64,000 nt of DNA from Methylococcus capsulatus str. Texas = ATCC 19069 (lineage in GTDB: Bacteria > Pseudomonadota > Gammaproteobacteria > Methylococcales > Methylococcaceae). This document shows, piece after piece, positions 52,404 to 61,008 of this stretch; position 1 is the first letter of the stretch; the number at the start of each line of letters is the position of its first letter. The DNA is taken from the NCBI RefSeq assembly GCF_000424685.1, contig NZ_KE384224.1:677982-741981 (forward strand). The letters run 5' to 3'. The position numbers were made by a program, and so were the translations under genes. Under the pieces are notes generated by a model. The model had not been told where the DNA came from, did not search any database, and was given only the letters and a program-made list of their open reading frames with translations.

Positions 52404-53081
52404 GCGGCATGCTGCTTGCCGGCCTGGGCGACGAGGCGGTTCCAGGCCAGCGTCAAGACCAGGAGGACGGCTGCCGCGACGGCAAGATAACGACCGAGCG
52501 CGACGAAATCCGTCTGCACCATCCCGGCGCCGACAAGGGTCGCTGCGATGCCCTGGGGAAGAAAACCCAGGCCGGTGCCGATCCAGAAGTCGCGATGGCC
52601 GATCGCGCTGATGCCCAGCAGAATGTCGTTGTAGAGCCCTGCGACCGGAATCTGCCGGATCAGAACGACCGACCACCAACCTTTCCGGCCTTGCACGCGG
52701 GCGGCAAGGGATTGCAGTTTGGGATAGCGCCGCAGCACGAGTTCACGGGCCGACCAGCGCGCAAACAGGAATGTGCAGTAGGCCCCGAGCACGGTGCCTA
52801 GTTCACTCCACAGCGCGCCCCAAGCCGCACCGAACAGCAGCCCCCCCCAAAACGCAGAAAATCAGGCGCGGGAAGCCGATGGCCGTCAGCAGTGCGGAAA
52901 CCACGATAAACACGAATGGCGCCCAGAGTCCGATGTCCTCGAACCCGGCGCGCGCGCCCCTGAGATAGGCAAGCCAGACGTCGAGCGGTGCCGCGAGAAG
53001 TAGGGGCACCGCTCCAGCCAGCGCCAGCACGGTGATGCCTGCGATCCGAAGCGGTACGGACGGACGTGTTGCTTTATCCAT
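52400..53081 (-). pseudogene. TVP38/TMEM64 (SNARE-associated) family membrane protein, frameshifted
   Basis: The N-terminal part from 53081 (MDKATRPSVPLRIAGITVLAL, then LWAPFVFIVVSALLTAIGFPRLIFCVLGG) and the C-terminal part (VLGAYCTFLFARW, then GWWSVVLIRQIPVAGLYNDILLGI and FWIGTGLGFLPQGIAATLVGAG) are the two halves of one DedA/TVP38-type protein. The frame breaks at the 8-C run 52841-52848; deleting one base gives VLGGLLFGAAWGALWSELG and a protein of about 226 residues. Family members are polytopic membrane proteins related to lipid scramblase/flippase DedA proteins; function uncertain. As written the gene is interrupted. Confidence 0.8.
52841..52848. repeat. 8-base poly-C/G tract
   Basis: Homopolymer at the frame break of the TVP38-family gene; seven bases would keep the frame open. 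Confidence 0.85.
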
Positions 53082-53191
53082 CTAGCCAAGTGTTTGTTCA
53101 CCGACGGCTAGTTTCCAGGAAAACCGGCTGAAAAGATAGTCCCGGCCTCCCCCGATCATCCGCCCCCCCTTCCGTATCCCCGCCGGGTATT

Positions 53192-53235
53192 GCTTGACAG
53201 ATCCGCCTGATTTATTCCGTATATTTATAAATATA
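53192..53235 (+). promoter_or_regulatory. AT-rich promoter region with 16-bp palindrome
   Basis: TTGACA (about 53194-53199) is followed by a strongly AT-rich stretch containing the perfect palindrome TATATTTATAAATATA (53220-53235). The composition contrasts with the flanking GC-rich sequence. It lies about 70 bp before the tauE-like ATG. A repressor site is plausible; the -10 cannot be fixed and no regulator gene is adjacent. Confidence 0.45.
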
Positions 53236-53302
53236 TATTAAAAAATTCCTGATCAATATATGGCTCATCCTATAGACTGCCGGCTTTTCATTGGGAAAGG
53301 TC

Positions 53303-54085
53303 ATGACTACTGCATACGCGATGTCTGGACTGTTGGTGGGGTTCTTGGTCGGTCTGACCGGCGTCGGCGGCGGCTCACTGATGACACCGCTGCTGGTGTT
53401 CATGTTCGGGTTCGCCCCCAAAACGGCGGTGGGAACGGATCTGCTGTTTGCAGCGATCACCAAAGGCGGCGGCGTCCTCGTCCATCACCGTTCCCACCGA
53501 TCGGTGGAATGGAAAATCGTGTTGCAACTGGCGTTGGGCAGCATTCCCGCGGCTTTGGCCGTCGTCTATCTACTGGAGACCGTGTTCAAGAAAGACGAGG
53601 CAGTGACCGCGATCATCACCACCACACTGGGCATCGCCCTGATCTTCACCGGTCTGTCCTTGCTCCTGCGCAAACGGCTGTCGCGGAAATCAGCGATTCG
53701 GCGCCTGACCCATACCGAGCGTTTCGGACGCTGGCAGGGAGCACTAACGGTGCTGGTCGGCGTCATTCTGGGGGTGCTGGTCACCCTCTCCTCGGTCGGC
53801 GCCGGTGCCCTGGGCACCGTCGCACTGCTGTTCCTGTACCCGCGCCTGGCGACGGTGCGCGTCGTGGGAACCGACCTGGCGCACGCGATCCCGCTGACCG
53901 CCGTCGCCGGCTTGGGCCACCTGCACATGGGCAATGTGGATTTCACCCTCCTCGGCAGCCTCCTGCTGGGATCGCTCCCCGGCATCTACCTGGGCAGCCA
54001 GCTGAGTGCCAGGATTCCGGAATGGCTGCTGCGCCCCGCGCTCGCCTCGCTCCTCCTGCTGATCGGCTGCAAGTTCGTGCTCTGA
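53303..54085 (+). CDS. TauE/SafE-family anion exporter
   Basis: A 260-residue membrane protein of the TauE/SafE (DUF81) family. It starts at ATG 53303 (MTTAYAMSGLLVGFLVGLTGVGGGSLMTPLLVFMFG; quoted GFLVGLTGVGGGSLMTPLLV), the repeat-1 signature. The second repeat is VLVGVILGVLVTLSSVGAGALGTVALL. Family members export sulfite, sulfoacetate or other sulfur-containing anions. Substrate here is inferred only from family. It stands alone behind an AT-rich palindromic promoter region, separate from the second tauE gene at 60103. Confidence 0.88.
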   Translation: MTTAYAMSGLLVGFLVGLTGVGGGSLMTPLLVFMFGFAPKTAVGTDLLFAAITKGGGVLVHHRSHRSVEWKIVLQLALGSIPAALAVVYLLETVFKKDEAVTAIITTTLGIALIFTGLSLLLRKRLSRKSAIRRLTHTERFGRWQGALTVLVGVILGVLVTLSSVGAGALGTVALLFLYPRLATVRVVGTDLAHAIPLTAVAGLGHLHMGNVDFTLLGSLLLGSLPGIYLGSQLSARIPEWLLRPALASLLLLIGCKFVL

Positions 54086-54194
54086 CCCCCCTTGAGTACC
54101 GCCAGCGCGGCCTTAGAATATGCGCCGCTCCGGCGGGGGGCCTCGACGCCTCGCCGCTCTCCTCAACAACGACCCTGCAGGACGATTCGATCCC

Positions 54195-55775
54195 ATGAGT
54201 CTGAGCCGCCGCCATTTCCTCCAACTCGCCGTCGCAGTGAATGCGCTTTCACTGTTCAAAGCCGGCATGGTTAATGCCGAACCCGGAATCGGACTGAAAT
54301 TCGGCCCCCCCTCCCCCTTCTCGTTCGAGACGCTCAAGACGTTGGCGCGGGAACGGGCCGGCCGGGAATACGCCCCGCCGCCCCAACCCGATCCAGCGAT
54401 CGTCAAGCAGATCGACTACGACGCCCACGGCAAACTGCAGTACCGCAAGGAGGCCGCGCTCTGGGCCGAAAGCGGCGGCAGCTACCCGATTTCCTTCCAG
54501 CACGTGGGCATGTTCTTCCCCAAAACGGTGATCATGAACGTCGTCGAGAAAGGCACGGCGCGGGAAATCCTGTACGATCCCCGTCTCTTCACCATGGGAC
54601 CGGATCACGTGGCCAAGGGTCTTCCGGCCAGCCCTTCGGCCTTCGCCGGGTTCTGGGTACACGAGAGCCGCAAGGGTTCCGACTGGAAGACGCGGGAACC
54701 CTGGGTCACTTTCCTGGGAGCCTCGTACTTTCGCGCTATCGGCGAACTGGGCCAGGTCGGCCTGTCGGCACGCGGCATCGCGCTGAATCCCGGCACTTCC
54801 AACCCGGAAGAATTTCCGGATTTCGTTTCCTTCTGGTTCGAACCCGCCGCGAAAACCGACGATCCGGTGACCGTTTACGCCCTGCTCGATGGCCCCAGCC
54901 TGACCGGCGCCTATCGCTTCTTGCTGCGGCGGACCCGGGGCGTGGTCATGGAGATCGAGGCTGCGCTGTTCCTGCGCAAGGACATCGAACGTCTGGGGAT
55001 CGCGCCGCTGACGTCCATGTACTGGTTCTCCGAAACCGCCAAACCCACCGGCGTGGACTGGCGGCCGGAAGTGCACGACTCCGACGGACTGGCGCTGTGG
55101 ACCGGCGTCGGTGAACACATCTGGCGGCCGATCAACAATCCGTCGCACATCATGGTATCGAGCTTTGCCGACAAGTCACCGAAAGGCTTTGGGCTCAGCC
55201 AGCGCGACCGGGTGCTCGACCACTACCAGGACGGCGTGCGCTACCACTTGCGTCCCTCGGCCTGGGTGGAACCGCTCGGTGACTGGGGCGAGGGTGCGGT
55301 GCAGCTCACTGAAATCCCCACCGACGACGAAATCCACGACAACATCGTGGCAATGTGGGTGCCGAAGGAGCCCGCCACGGCGGGTAAGACCTATGACCTG
55401 CGCTACCGCATCCATTGGCTGGCGGACGAGGCATTCCCCAGCCCGCTGGCGCGCTGCGTGGCAACCCGTCTCGGCAACGGCGGCCAGCCCGGCAAACCGC
55501 GCCCCAAGGGCGTGCGCAAATTCATGGTCGAATTCCTGGGCAAGCCGCTGGCGAAGCTTCCTTACGGCGAGAAACCGGAACCCGTGATTACCGCGACCCG
55601 GGGCGAATTGTCGCGAATCGAGATCGAAGCCGTGCCGGACGACGTCCCGGGCCATTGGCGTACCCATTTCGACCTGGCGGTGACGGGGCAGGATCCGGTC
55701 GAAATCCGCTGCTATCTGCGCCACAAAGACGAGGTGATGTCCGAGACCTGGCTATACCAGTACCACCCGTTCTGA
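54195..55775 (+). CDS. opgD: Periplasmic glucan biosynthesis protein OpgD
   Basis: A 526-residue member of the MdoG/OpgG-OpgD family, needed for osmoregulated periplasmic glucan backbone structure. The start MSLSRRHFLQLAVAVNAL is a twin-arginine (SRRHFLQ) signal, which fits OpgD (Tat-exported) rather than OpgG. It is followed by the family's N-terminal domain: GPPSPFSFETLKTLARERAGREY, then RKEAALWAE, YPISFQHVGMFFPKTV, FAGFWVHE, FVTFLGASYFRAIG-like (WVTFLGASYFRAIGELGQ), and MYWFSETAKPTGVDWRPEVHDSDGLA (quoted MYWFSETAKPTGVDWRPEVH). A 7-C run occurs early in the gene without frame loss. The partner opgH is not in the window. Confidence 0.92.
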   Translation: MSLSRRHFLQLAVAVNALSLFKAGMVNAEPGIGLKFGPPSPFSFETLKTLARERAGREYAPPPQPDPAIVKQIDYDAHGKLQYRKEAALWAESGGSYPISFQHVGMFFPKTVIMNVVEKGTAREILYDPRLFTMGPDHVAKGLPASPSAFAGFWVHESRKGSDWKTREPWVTFLGASYFRAIGELGQVGLSARGIALNPGTSNPEEFPDFVSFWFEPAAKTDDPVTVYALLDGPSLTGAYRFLLRRTRGVVMEIEAALFLRKDIERLGIAPLTSMYWFSETAKPTGVDWRPEVHDSDGLALWTGVGEHIWRPINNPSHIMVSSFADKSPKGFGLSQRDRVLDHYQDGVRYHLRPSAWVEPLGDWGEGAVQLTEIPTDDEIHDNIVAMWVPKEPATAGKTYDLRYRIHWLADEAFPSPLARCVATRLGNGGQPGKPRPKGVRKFMVEFLGKPLAKLPYGEKPEPVITATRGELSRIEIEAVPDDVPGHWRTHFDLAVTGQDPVEIRCYLRHKDEVMSETWLYQYHPF

Positions 55776-55786
55776 GCCGGCGTCTT

Positions 55787-56368
55787 TCAGGAACGCAGCA
55801 CGATGCGACGGAACGTGAGGTTGATGCGTTCGCCGCAGGGCCTGGCGGTCCTGGGCACGCAATGCCTCCAATGGGACTGCAGCTCTCCACCCATCAGCAG
55901 CAGGTCGCCATCCCGCAACGGCACATCCAGGGTCCGCCCCGTGCCGCGATGGCGAATCCGGAACAGGCGTTCCGCACCCAGACTCAGGGAGGCGATGAAC
56001 GGACGTTCGCCGAGTTCGGGCTCGTCGTCGGCGTGCCAGCCCATCGAATCCCGGCCGCTGCGGTAGCGGTTGCAAAGGACGGCATTGAACACATGACCGC
56101 TGAACGCCTCGATGCGGGTCCGCAAATCGGCCAGCACCTCGTGCCAGGGCGAGGGTTGGTGCGACACCCCGGAATATCGGTAGGTGGCGCCGGGGTCGCC
56201 GTACCAGCACACGAGGCGCGGCACCGCCACATGCCGTCCGAACAGCAGGATCTCCTCGCTCTGCCAGGCCAGTTCGCGGAGCAGGCGGGCGCCGAGGACC
56301 GCCCGCTCATCCGTCGTGAGGAATCCCGCCGCCAGATCGAGTTCGCCATCTTCGGCGATCAGCCGCAC
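55787..56368 (-). CDS. AlkB-like 2-oxoglutarate/Fe(II) dioxygenase
   Basis: A 193-residue 2OG-Fe(II) oxygenase of the AlkB family (ALKBH2/3-like branch), which repairs alkylated bases by oxidative demethylation. It has VPRLVCWYGDPGATYRYSG, NRYRSGRDSMGWHADDEPELG (Fe ligands His and Asp in WHADDE), RPFIASLSLGAERLFRIRH, LLLMGGELQSHWRHCVPR (distal His) and RINLTFRRI (2OG-binding Arg). All catalytic residues are present. The start is a GTG at 56368, without a clear ribosome site. It is convergent with opgD. Confidence 0.9.
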   Translation of the reverse strand: MRLIAEDGELDLAAGFLTTDERAVLGARLLRELAWQSEEILLFGRHVAVPRLVCWYGDPGATYRYSGVSHQPSPWHEVLADLRTRIEAFSGHVFNAVLCNRYRSGRDSMGWHADDEPELGERPFIASLSLGAERLFRIRHRGTGRTLDVPLRDGDLLLMGGELQSHWRHCVPRTARPCGERINLTFRRIVLRS

Positions 56369-56460
56369 AGTGGTGGACAGAGTGCCTTCTCGACCGTCTT
56401 CGAACAGGAACCGCGGCTGGGACCGGGCCGTCTCCCGGCCCGCGCCCAGGCCGGTCGTCC

Positions 56461-56736
56461 TTAATCCTCCAGTTCGGCTTTCAACACCTTCCCGTCTGCG
56501 CTGTACACGATCTCACGCTCCACGCCTTTGTCTTTGAACTCGATTTCGTAGACCGTCTCGCCGTGTTTCACCTTCTTCTCGTACTCGACGTCCGTCGCCG
56601 CCGGATAAACCGTTTTGAAGGCGTTCAGCACCGCTTTCGGCACCTCCTGTTCGGTCAGGTCTTCACCGGCCGTGACGCCGGCCGACAGTGCCAGCACACT
56701 GGCGGAGACAAGGACATTTGCAATCTTGAGCTTCAT
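56461..56736 (-). CDS. Secreted PepSY-like small protein
   Basis: A 91-residue protein starting MKLKIANVLVSASVLALSAGVTAG, a signal peptide. A single PepSY-like domain follows: EVPKAVLNAFKTVYPAATDVEYEKKVKHGETVYEIEFKDKG (quoted VPKAVLNAFKTVYPAATDVE and YEIEFKDKGVEREIVYSADG). PepSY-like proteins are small periplasmic proteins thought to inhibit proteases or bind ligands; function here unknown. It lies between alkB and cydX on the minus strand. Confidence 0.8.
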   Translation of the reverse strand: MKLKIANVLVSASVLALSAGVTAGEDLTEQEVPKAVLNAFKTVYPAATDVEYEKKVKHGETVYEIEFKDKGVEREIVYSADGKVLKAELED

Positions 56737-56820
56737 GATGCGACTCCCGGAAAAATCCTCTCTTTGGAACCCGTTCGACCGGCCGGACACCCGCGAGGTT
56801 CCGGCCATGCGGCTGCGCCG

Positions 56821-56943
56821 TCAATTTTCCGCACCGCCCGCCGCCGGGTCGTCGATGTCACAGACCGATTCCAACCACATGGCATTGATGACACCGAATG
56901 CACATGCGAAACCCACCCCGAGTATCCACGCGAAATACCACAT
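56821..56943 (-). CDS. cydX: Cytochrome bd small subunit CydX
   Basis: A 40-codon gene between cydB and the PepSY-like gene. It starts MWYFAWILGVGFACAFGVIN and continues AMWLESVCDIDDPA, ending GGAEN. The Met-Trp-Tyr-Phe-Ala-Trp-Ile-Leu-Gly start is the CydX signature, a single-helix subunit that stabilises the haem site of cytochrome bd. It begins 32 bp after the cydB stop, with an AGG-type ribosome site (GAGGTGTGGG). Normal length. Confidence 0.92.
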   Translation of the reverse strand: MWYFAWILGVGFACAFGVINAMWLESVCDIDDPAAGGAEN

Positions 56944-56974
56944 CCCACACCTCCCCGATCGTAGTGTCGAGCCG

Positions 56975-58111
56975 TCAATAAAGCGTATGGTCGCCCTTGG
57001 CGATGTCCGCCGCCGTGACCTTTCCCCAGATCACCCGATAGGCCCATCGGGTATAGAGCAGTACAATGGGAAGAAACATCAAGGTGATCGCCAGCGACCA
57101 TTGCAGATTCAGATGGCTCGCGCTGGCGTCCCAGATCGTCAGGCTGCTGCGGGGATCGGTGGTCGAGATCAGCATGAAAGGAAACAGACCGAAGCCTACC
57201 GTCCAGAGCAGGCCACCCATGCCCACGGCGCTGGCGGCGAAAGCCGCGGCGGAACGGCCGCTGCCGGCGAGGGCTGCCGCTGCGGACACCCCGAGCACGG
57301 CCAGCGCCGGAGCGACGAACAGGCGCGGATGTGCCAGGAAATTACCCAGCCAGCTTCCGGAAAAATCGACTGTTTTCGCCATCGGGTTGGACGGCGCATT
57401 GGGCCCGGCCATGGTCAGGATTTCCGGGCGCGGAATGCCGAGAATCACCCAGGCGGCGGCGAGGACCATCAGCAGGACCAGGACCACACCGCCGATCGCG
57501 GCGACGCGACGGGCGCGCTGCTCGATCGGCCGTTCGGTCCGGCAGCCGAGATAAACCGCGCCGTGAAACACACAGGCCAAAAGGCCGATCACGCCGCAGA
57601 GCAGAGGAAACGGCGTCAGCAGACCCCAAAAGCTGCCATCATAGAACGTGCGCAGACTCCCATCGAGATGGAACGGCAGGCCGACCAGCAGGTTGCCCAC
57701 CAGAACCCCCATGAGGACCGGCGGCACCGCACCCCCGATGAACAGTCCCCAGTCCCAGGCGTTGCGCCACTGGGGAGACTCCAGCTTGCTGCGGTAATCG
57801 AAACCGACCGGCCGAAAAAACAGGGTGTACAGTACCAGTAGCATCGCGATGTAGAGCCCCGAGAACAGCGTCGCGTACACCGCCGGCCAGACGGCGAAAA
57901 TGGCGCCGCCGAGCAGGATCAGCCAGACTTGGTTGCCGTCCCAGGTCGGGCCGATGGTGTTGATCACCACCCGCCGCTCGACGTCGTTGCGCCCGATGAA
58001 GGGCAGCAAGGCGCCGATGCCGAAGTCGAATCCGACGGTGAGGACGAATCCCGTCGCCACCGCTCCCGTGATCACCCACCAGATCACCCGCATGGTTTCA
58101 TAGTCGAACAT
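56975..58111 (-). CDS. cydB: Cytochrome bd ubiquinol oxidase subunit II
   Basis: A 378-residue polytopic membrane protein. It starts MFDYETMRVIWWVITGAVATGFVLTVGFDFGIGALLPF, has RNDVERRVVINTIGPTWDGNQVWLILLGGAIFAVWPAVYA (quoted NTIGPTWDGNQVWLILLGGA) and LPIVLLYTRWAYRVIWGKV, all CydB hallmarks. It forms the heterodimer with CydA and sits between cydA and cydX. A cytochrome bd oxidase gives high oxygen affinity respiration, useful for an organism meeting low O2. Confidence 0.96.
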   Translation of the reverse strand: MFDYETMRVIWWVITGAVATGFVLTVGFDFGIGALLPFIGRNDVERRVVINTIGPTWDGNQVWLILLGGAIFAVWPAVYATLFSGLYIAMLLVLYTLFFRPVGFDYRSKLESPQWRNAWDWGLFIGGAVPPVLMGVLVGNLLVGLPFHLDGSLRTFYDGSFWGLLTPFPLLCGVIGLLACVFHGAVYLGCRTERPIEQRARRVAAIGGVVLVLLMVLAAAWVILGIPRPEILTMAGPNAPSNPMAKTVDFSGSWLGNFLAHPRLFVAPALAVLGVSAAAALAGSGRSAAAFAASAVGMGGLLWTVGFGLFPFMLISTTDPRSSLTIWDASASHLNLQWSLAITLMFLPIVLLYTRWAYRVIWGKVTAADIAKGDHTLY

Positions 58112-58130
58112 GGGAACCTCCCGCTGCGCA

Positions 58131-59708
58131 TCAGACTGCTGAACCGGAGAGCGCCGCCGCCGGCCGCTCGAAATGATATCGCCCCGTGTGCAGGCTGCTG
58201 GGGCCGAGCTTGACGTACTTGACCATAAGATAAAGCTCGATCGCCAGGAGCGCCGTGTAGAAGAAAGCGAAACCCGCGATGCTGAACCACAGATCCCCGG
58301 TGCTGAGTGAGGAGGTACTCAGGTGCGTGGGAAGCACACCGGAAATGGTCCATGGCTGGCGGCCGTACTCGGCGACGAACCACCCGGTTTCCGCCGCAAT
58401 CCAAGGCAACGGGATGGACCAGACCGCCAGCTTCAGCAGCCAGCGTTTGCGGTCCGCCACCCGCACCGCGCAGTAATAGAAGGCCATCACGAAGATGAAC
58501 AGCAGGGTGAAGCCGCAGGCCACCATCACGCGGAAAGTCCAGAACAAGGGCGCTACGCTCGGAATGGTATCGGCGGCCGCCTTCTGCACCAGGTCTTCCC
58601 CCGCCCCGGCGATGCGGTCCGTATACTTGGCAAGCAACAGGGCGAAACCCAGATCGGCCTTGTGCTGCTCGAAATCCGCCTTCACCGCCGGGCTGGCGTC
58701 CCCTCCCCTCATCCTCTCCAGCGCCCCATAGGCGATCTGGCCACTGCGGATGTGGGCCAGGCTGGACGCCCGCAGTTCCTTGAGTCCCTTGACCTCTTCG
58801 TCGATGGAACGCGTGGCGATCAGGCCGAGCACGTACGGTATTCTGAATGCATAGCGGGTTTCCTCCCTGTCCTGATCCGGGAATCCGACCACCGTGAACG
58901 CTGCCGGCGGCTTCTCGGTATCCCAAGCACCCTCGATCGCCGCCAGCTTCACCTTCTGCACCTCGCCGTCGGTGTAGCCGCTCTCATCGCCCAGCACGAT
59001 GACGGAGAGAACCGAAGCCAGTCCGAACGCCGCCGCGATCGAGAAGGAACGGCGGGCGAAACCGACGTCCCGCCCCTTCAGCAGATACCAGGAAGATATG
59101 CCGAGGACGAACATCGCTCCGGTGACATAGCCAGCCGCGACCGTATGCACGAATTTGACCTGGGCCACGGGATTGAAGAACACCTCGGCGAAACTGGTCA
59201 GCTCCATGCGCAGGGTTTCGTAGTTGAATTCCGTGCCCACCGGATGCTGCATCCAGGCATTGGCGATCAGAATCCACAACGCGGAAGTATTGGTGCCCAG
59301 CGCCAGCAGCCAGGTGACCGATAGATGCTGCACCCGGCTCATGCGGTCCCAGCCGAAAAAGAACAGGCCGACGAAAGTCGATTCGAGGAAGAACGACACC
59401 AAGCCTTCGCTGGCCAGGATGGGGCCGAAGATATCGCCGACGTAGTGCGAGTAATAGGACCAGTTGGTGCCGAACTGGAATTCCAGGGTGATGCCGGTCG
59501 TCACTCCCATGGCGAAGTTGATGCCGAACAACTTCCCCCAGAAGCGGGTCATGTCCTTGTACACCTCCTTGCCGGTCATCACGTAGACCGATTCCATGAT
59601 GGCCAGCAGGAAAGCCAGCCCCAAGGTCAACGGCACGAACAGAAAATGGTAGAGCGCGGTCAGGCCGAATTGCAGCCTGGAAAGGTTGACGATGTCTTCA
59701 CCGATCAT
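58131..59708 (-). CDS. cydA: Cytochrome bd ubiquinol oxidase subunit I
   Basis: A 525-residue subunit with three haems. Start at ATG 59708 (MIGEDIVNLSRLQFGLTALYHFLFV), where the His at residue 21 corresponds to the haem b595 ligand. ITLEFQFGTNWSYYSHYVGDIFG and VKFVHTVAAGYVTGAMFVLG carry the second haem ligand His, and GRQPWTISGVLPTHLS is the quinol-proximal motif. Its size matches the long-Q-loop group (E. coli CydA 522). It overlaps cydP upstream by 4 bp and is followed by cydB and cydX. Confidence 0.96.
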   Translation of the reverse strand: MIGEDIVNLSRLQFGLTALYHFLFVPLTLGLAFLLAIMESVYVMTGKEVYKDMTRFWGKLFGINFAMGVTTGITLEFQFGTNWSYYSHYVGDIFGPILASEGLVSFFLESTFVGLFFFGWDRMSRVQHLSVTWLLALGTNTSALWILIANAWMQHPVGTEFNYETLRMELTSFAEVFFNPVAQVKFVHTVAAGYVTGAMFVLGISSWYLLKGRDVGFARRSFSIAAAFGLASVLSVIVLGDESGYTDGEVQKVKLAAIEGAWDTEKPPAAFTVVGFPDQDREETRYAFRIPYVLGLIATRSIDEEVKGLKELRASSLAHIRSGQIAYGALERMRGGDASPAVKADFEQHKADLGFALLLAKYTDRIAGAGEDLVQKAAADTIPSVAPLFWTFRVMVACGFTLLFIFVMAFYYCAVRVADRKRWLLKLAVWSIPLPWIAAETGWFVAEYGRQPWTISGVLPTHLSTSSLSTGDLWFSIAGFAFFYTALLAIELYLMVKYVKLGPSSLHTGRYHFERPAAALSGSAV

Positions 59709-59971
59709 GGCTTGAGCGCCTCCTGGTTGGCAGAGGAAAGGGGACTGGAACCGATCAGAATCGCCGGATACGGCGGTTCCCGGCCTTCCGGCTGTGAGCG
59801 GAAGAACAGCGCCCACAATCCTGTCAGCACGATCATCTTGAACAGCAACGCCAGCGTGAGCTCCCGCGCCAGCGAAGAACGCCGGCCCGGTGCGCCCACG
59901 CGCCGAAACGCGGCCGCATCCACCTGCTGCGCGGCCGTTGAGACGAAGCGAAATCCGTCGTATGGCTTCAT
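59705..59971 (-). CDS. cydP: Cytochrome bd accessory small protein CydP
   Basis: An 88-residue protein with one membrane helix (LALLFKMIVLTGLWALFF). The SSLARELTLALLFKMIVL region matches CydP-type small proteins encoded just before cydA in many proteobacteria. Its TGA overlaps the cydA ATG (ATGA), so translation is coupled. The 50-residue polar N-terminus is longer than the core of the family; a downstream start is possible but I see no better one. Confidence 0.75.
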   Translation of the reverse strand: MKPYDGFRFVSTAAQQVDAAAFRRVGAPGRRSSLARELTLALLFKMIVLTGLWALFFRSQPEGREPPYPAILIGSSPLSSANQEALKP

Positions 59972-60102
59972 GAGATCCCTCGCATACCGTCGGAATCAGG
60001 CCGCTAGCCGCGGCCGGCTGGCGCGAATGCGCCAATCGTACACCTTTTCGGGATTTTCACCACACGACCCGCATCCTGTTCCGGCATCGGCCCGTCCTCC
60101 CT

Positions 60103-61008
60103 CTAATGGGCCGTACGACCGGTGCCGAAGTAGCGTGTGTGGAGCCATCCACGCAGCCGGGACAACAACATCCCCACCAACACAGCCGTGGCGCCGCGGA
60201 AAAAATCCGCGTGAGCCGCCACCAGCCCGCCGACCGCCTCCAGCCTTTCCGGCGTGAGCTCACGGTACAGCAGGAACACCGCGATCAGCGCGACGAATCC
60301 GCCGAACATCCGACGCAAGGTCGTTCCGCCCACGCGCGCGGCCAGCCATCCGCCCACCACGCTGCCGCCCACTGCTGCGCCGGCAATCGGCCCGGCCAGG
60401 TCGTAGCGGACTTGGACATGCCCGCCATAGCCCAACAGGGCCGCCAGCGAATTCATGGCGACCACCATGAGCGACGTCGCCACAGCCGCATGCATGGGCA
60501 AACGGCCGAGCAGGTTGAGCGCCGGCACGACCATGAAGCCGCCGCCCGCCCCGACCAGTCCCGTCAAAGCTCCGACCATTCCGCCATCAAACAGAACGGC
60601 CAAGACTGGCAACCGCAACGGGCACTGCGGTGCCCGGCCCGGAGGAACCGCATCGCCGCGGCGTCCTCGCAGCATGGCGACCGCGGTCGCCAGCATCACC
60701 AGTCCGAACAGGATCAGCAGAATTCCGCCAGGCAACGCCGCAGCGGTCCGGCCGCCGCCGTAGGCGCCCGCCATTCCCGCCAGGCCGAATACCGCTCCCA
60801 TCTTCCAGCAGACCCGGCCGCCCCGGATATGGCCGGCCAGCGCCGCCAAGCTGGTAAGGCAGACCACGACGAGCGACGTCGTGATCGCCTCTTTCGGGCC
60901 GAAACCGGCGACATAGACCAGCATCGGCACCATCAGCACCGATCCGCCCCCGCCCAATAGTCCCAGAAGGAGCCCGATCCCCAGAGCCGACACTAGCGCC
61001 CAGGTCAT
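60103..61008 (-). CDS. TauE/SafE-family sulfite exporter
   Basis: A 301-residue membrane protein starting MTWALVSALGIGLLLGLLGGGGSVLMVPMLVYVAGFGPKEAI (quoted GLLLGLLGGGGSVLMVPMLV, FGPKEAI), the repeat-1 TauE motif. The second repeat is VGALTGLVGAGGGFMVVPALNLL. It overlaps the persulfide dioxygenase stop upstream (ATGA), so the two are co-translated. Persulfide dioxygenase produces sulfite, and a TauE exporter would remove it; the pairing is biochemically coherent, though the transported ion is not shown. Confidence 0.9.
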   Translation of the reverse strand: MTWALVSALGIGLLLGLLGGGGSVLMVPMLVYVAGFGPKEAITTSLVVVCLTSLAALAGHIRGGRVCWKMGAVFGLAGMAGAYGGGRTAAALPGGILLILFGLVMLATAVAMLRGRRGDAVPPGRAPQCPLRLPVLAVLFDGGMVGALTGLVGAGGGFMVVPALNLLGRLPMHAAVATSLMVVAMNSLAALLGYGGHVQVRYDLAGPIAGAAVGGSVVGGWLAARVGGTTLRRMFGGFVALIAVFLLYRELTPERLEAVGGLVAAHADFFRGATAVLVGMLLSRLRGWLHTRYFGTGRTAH

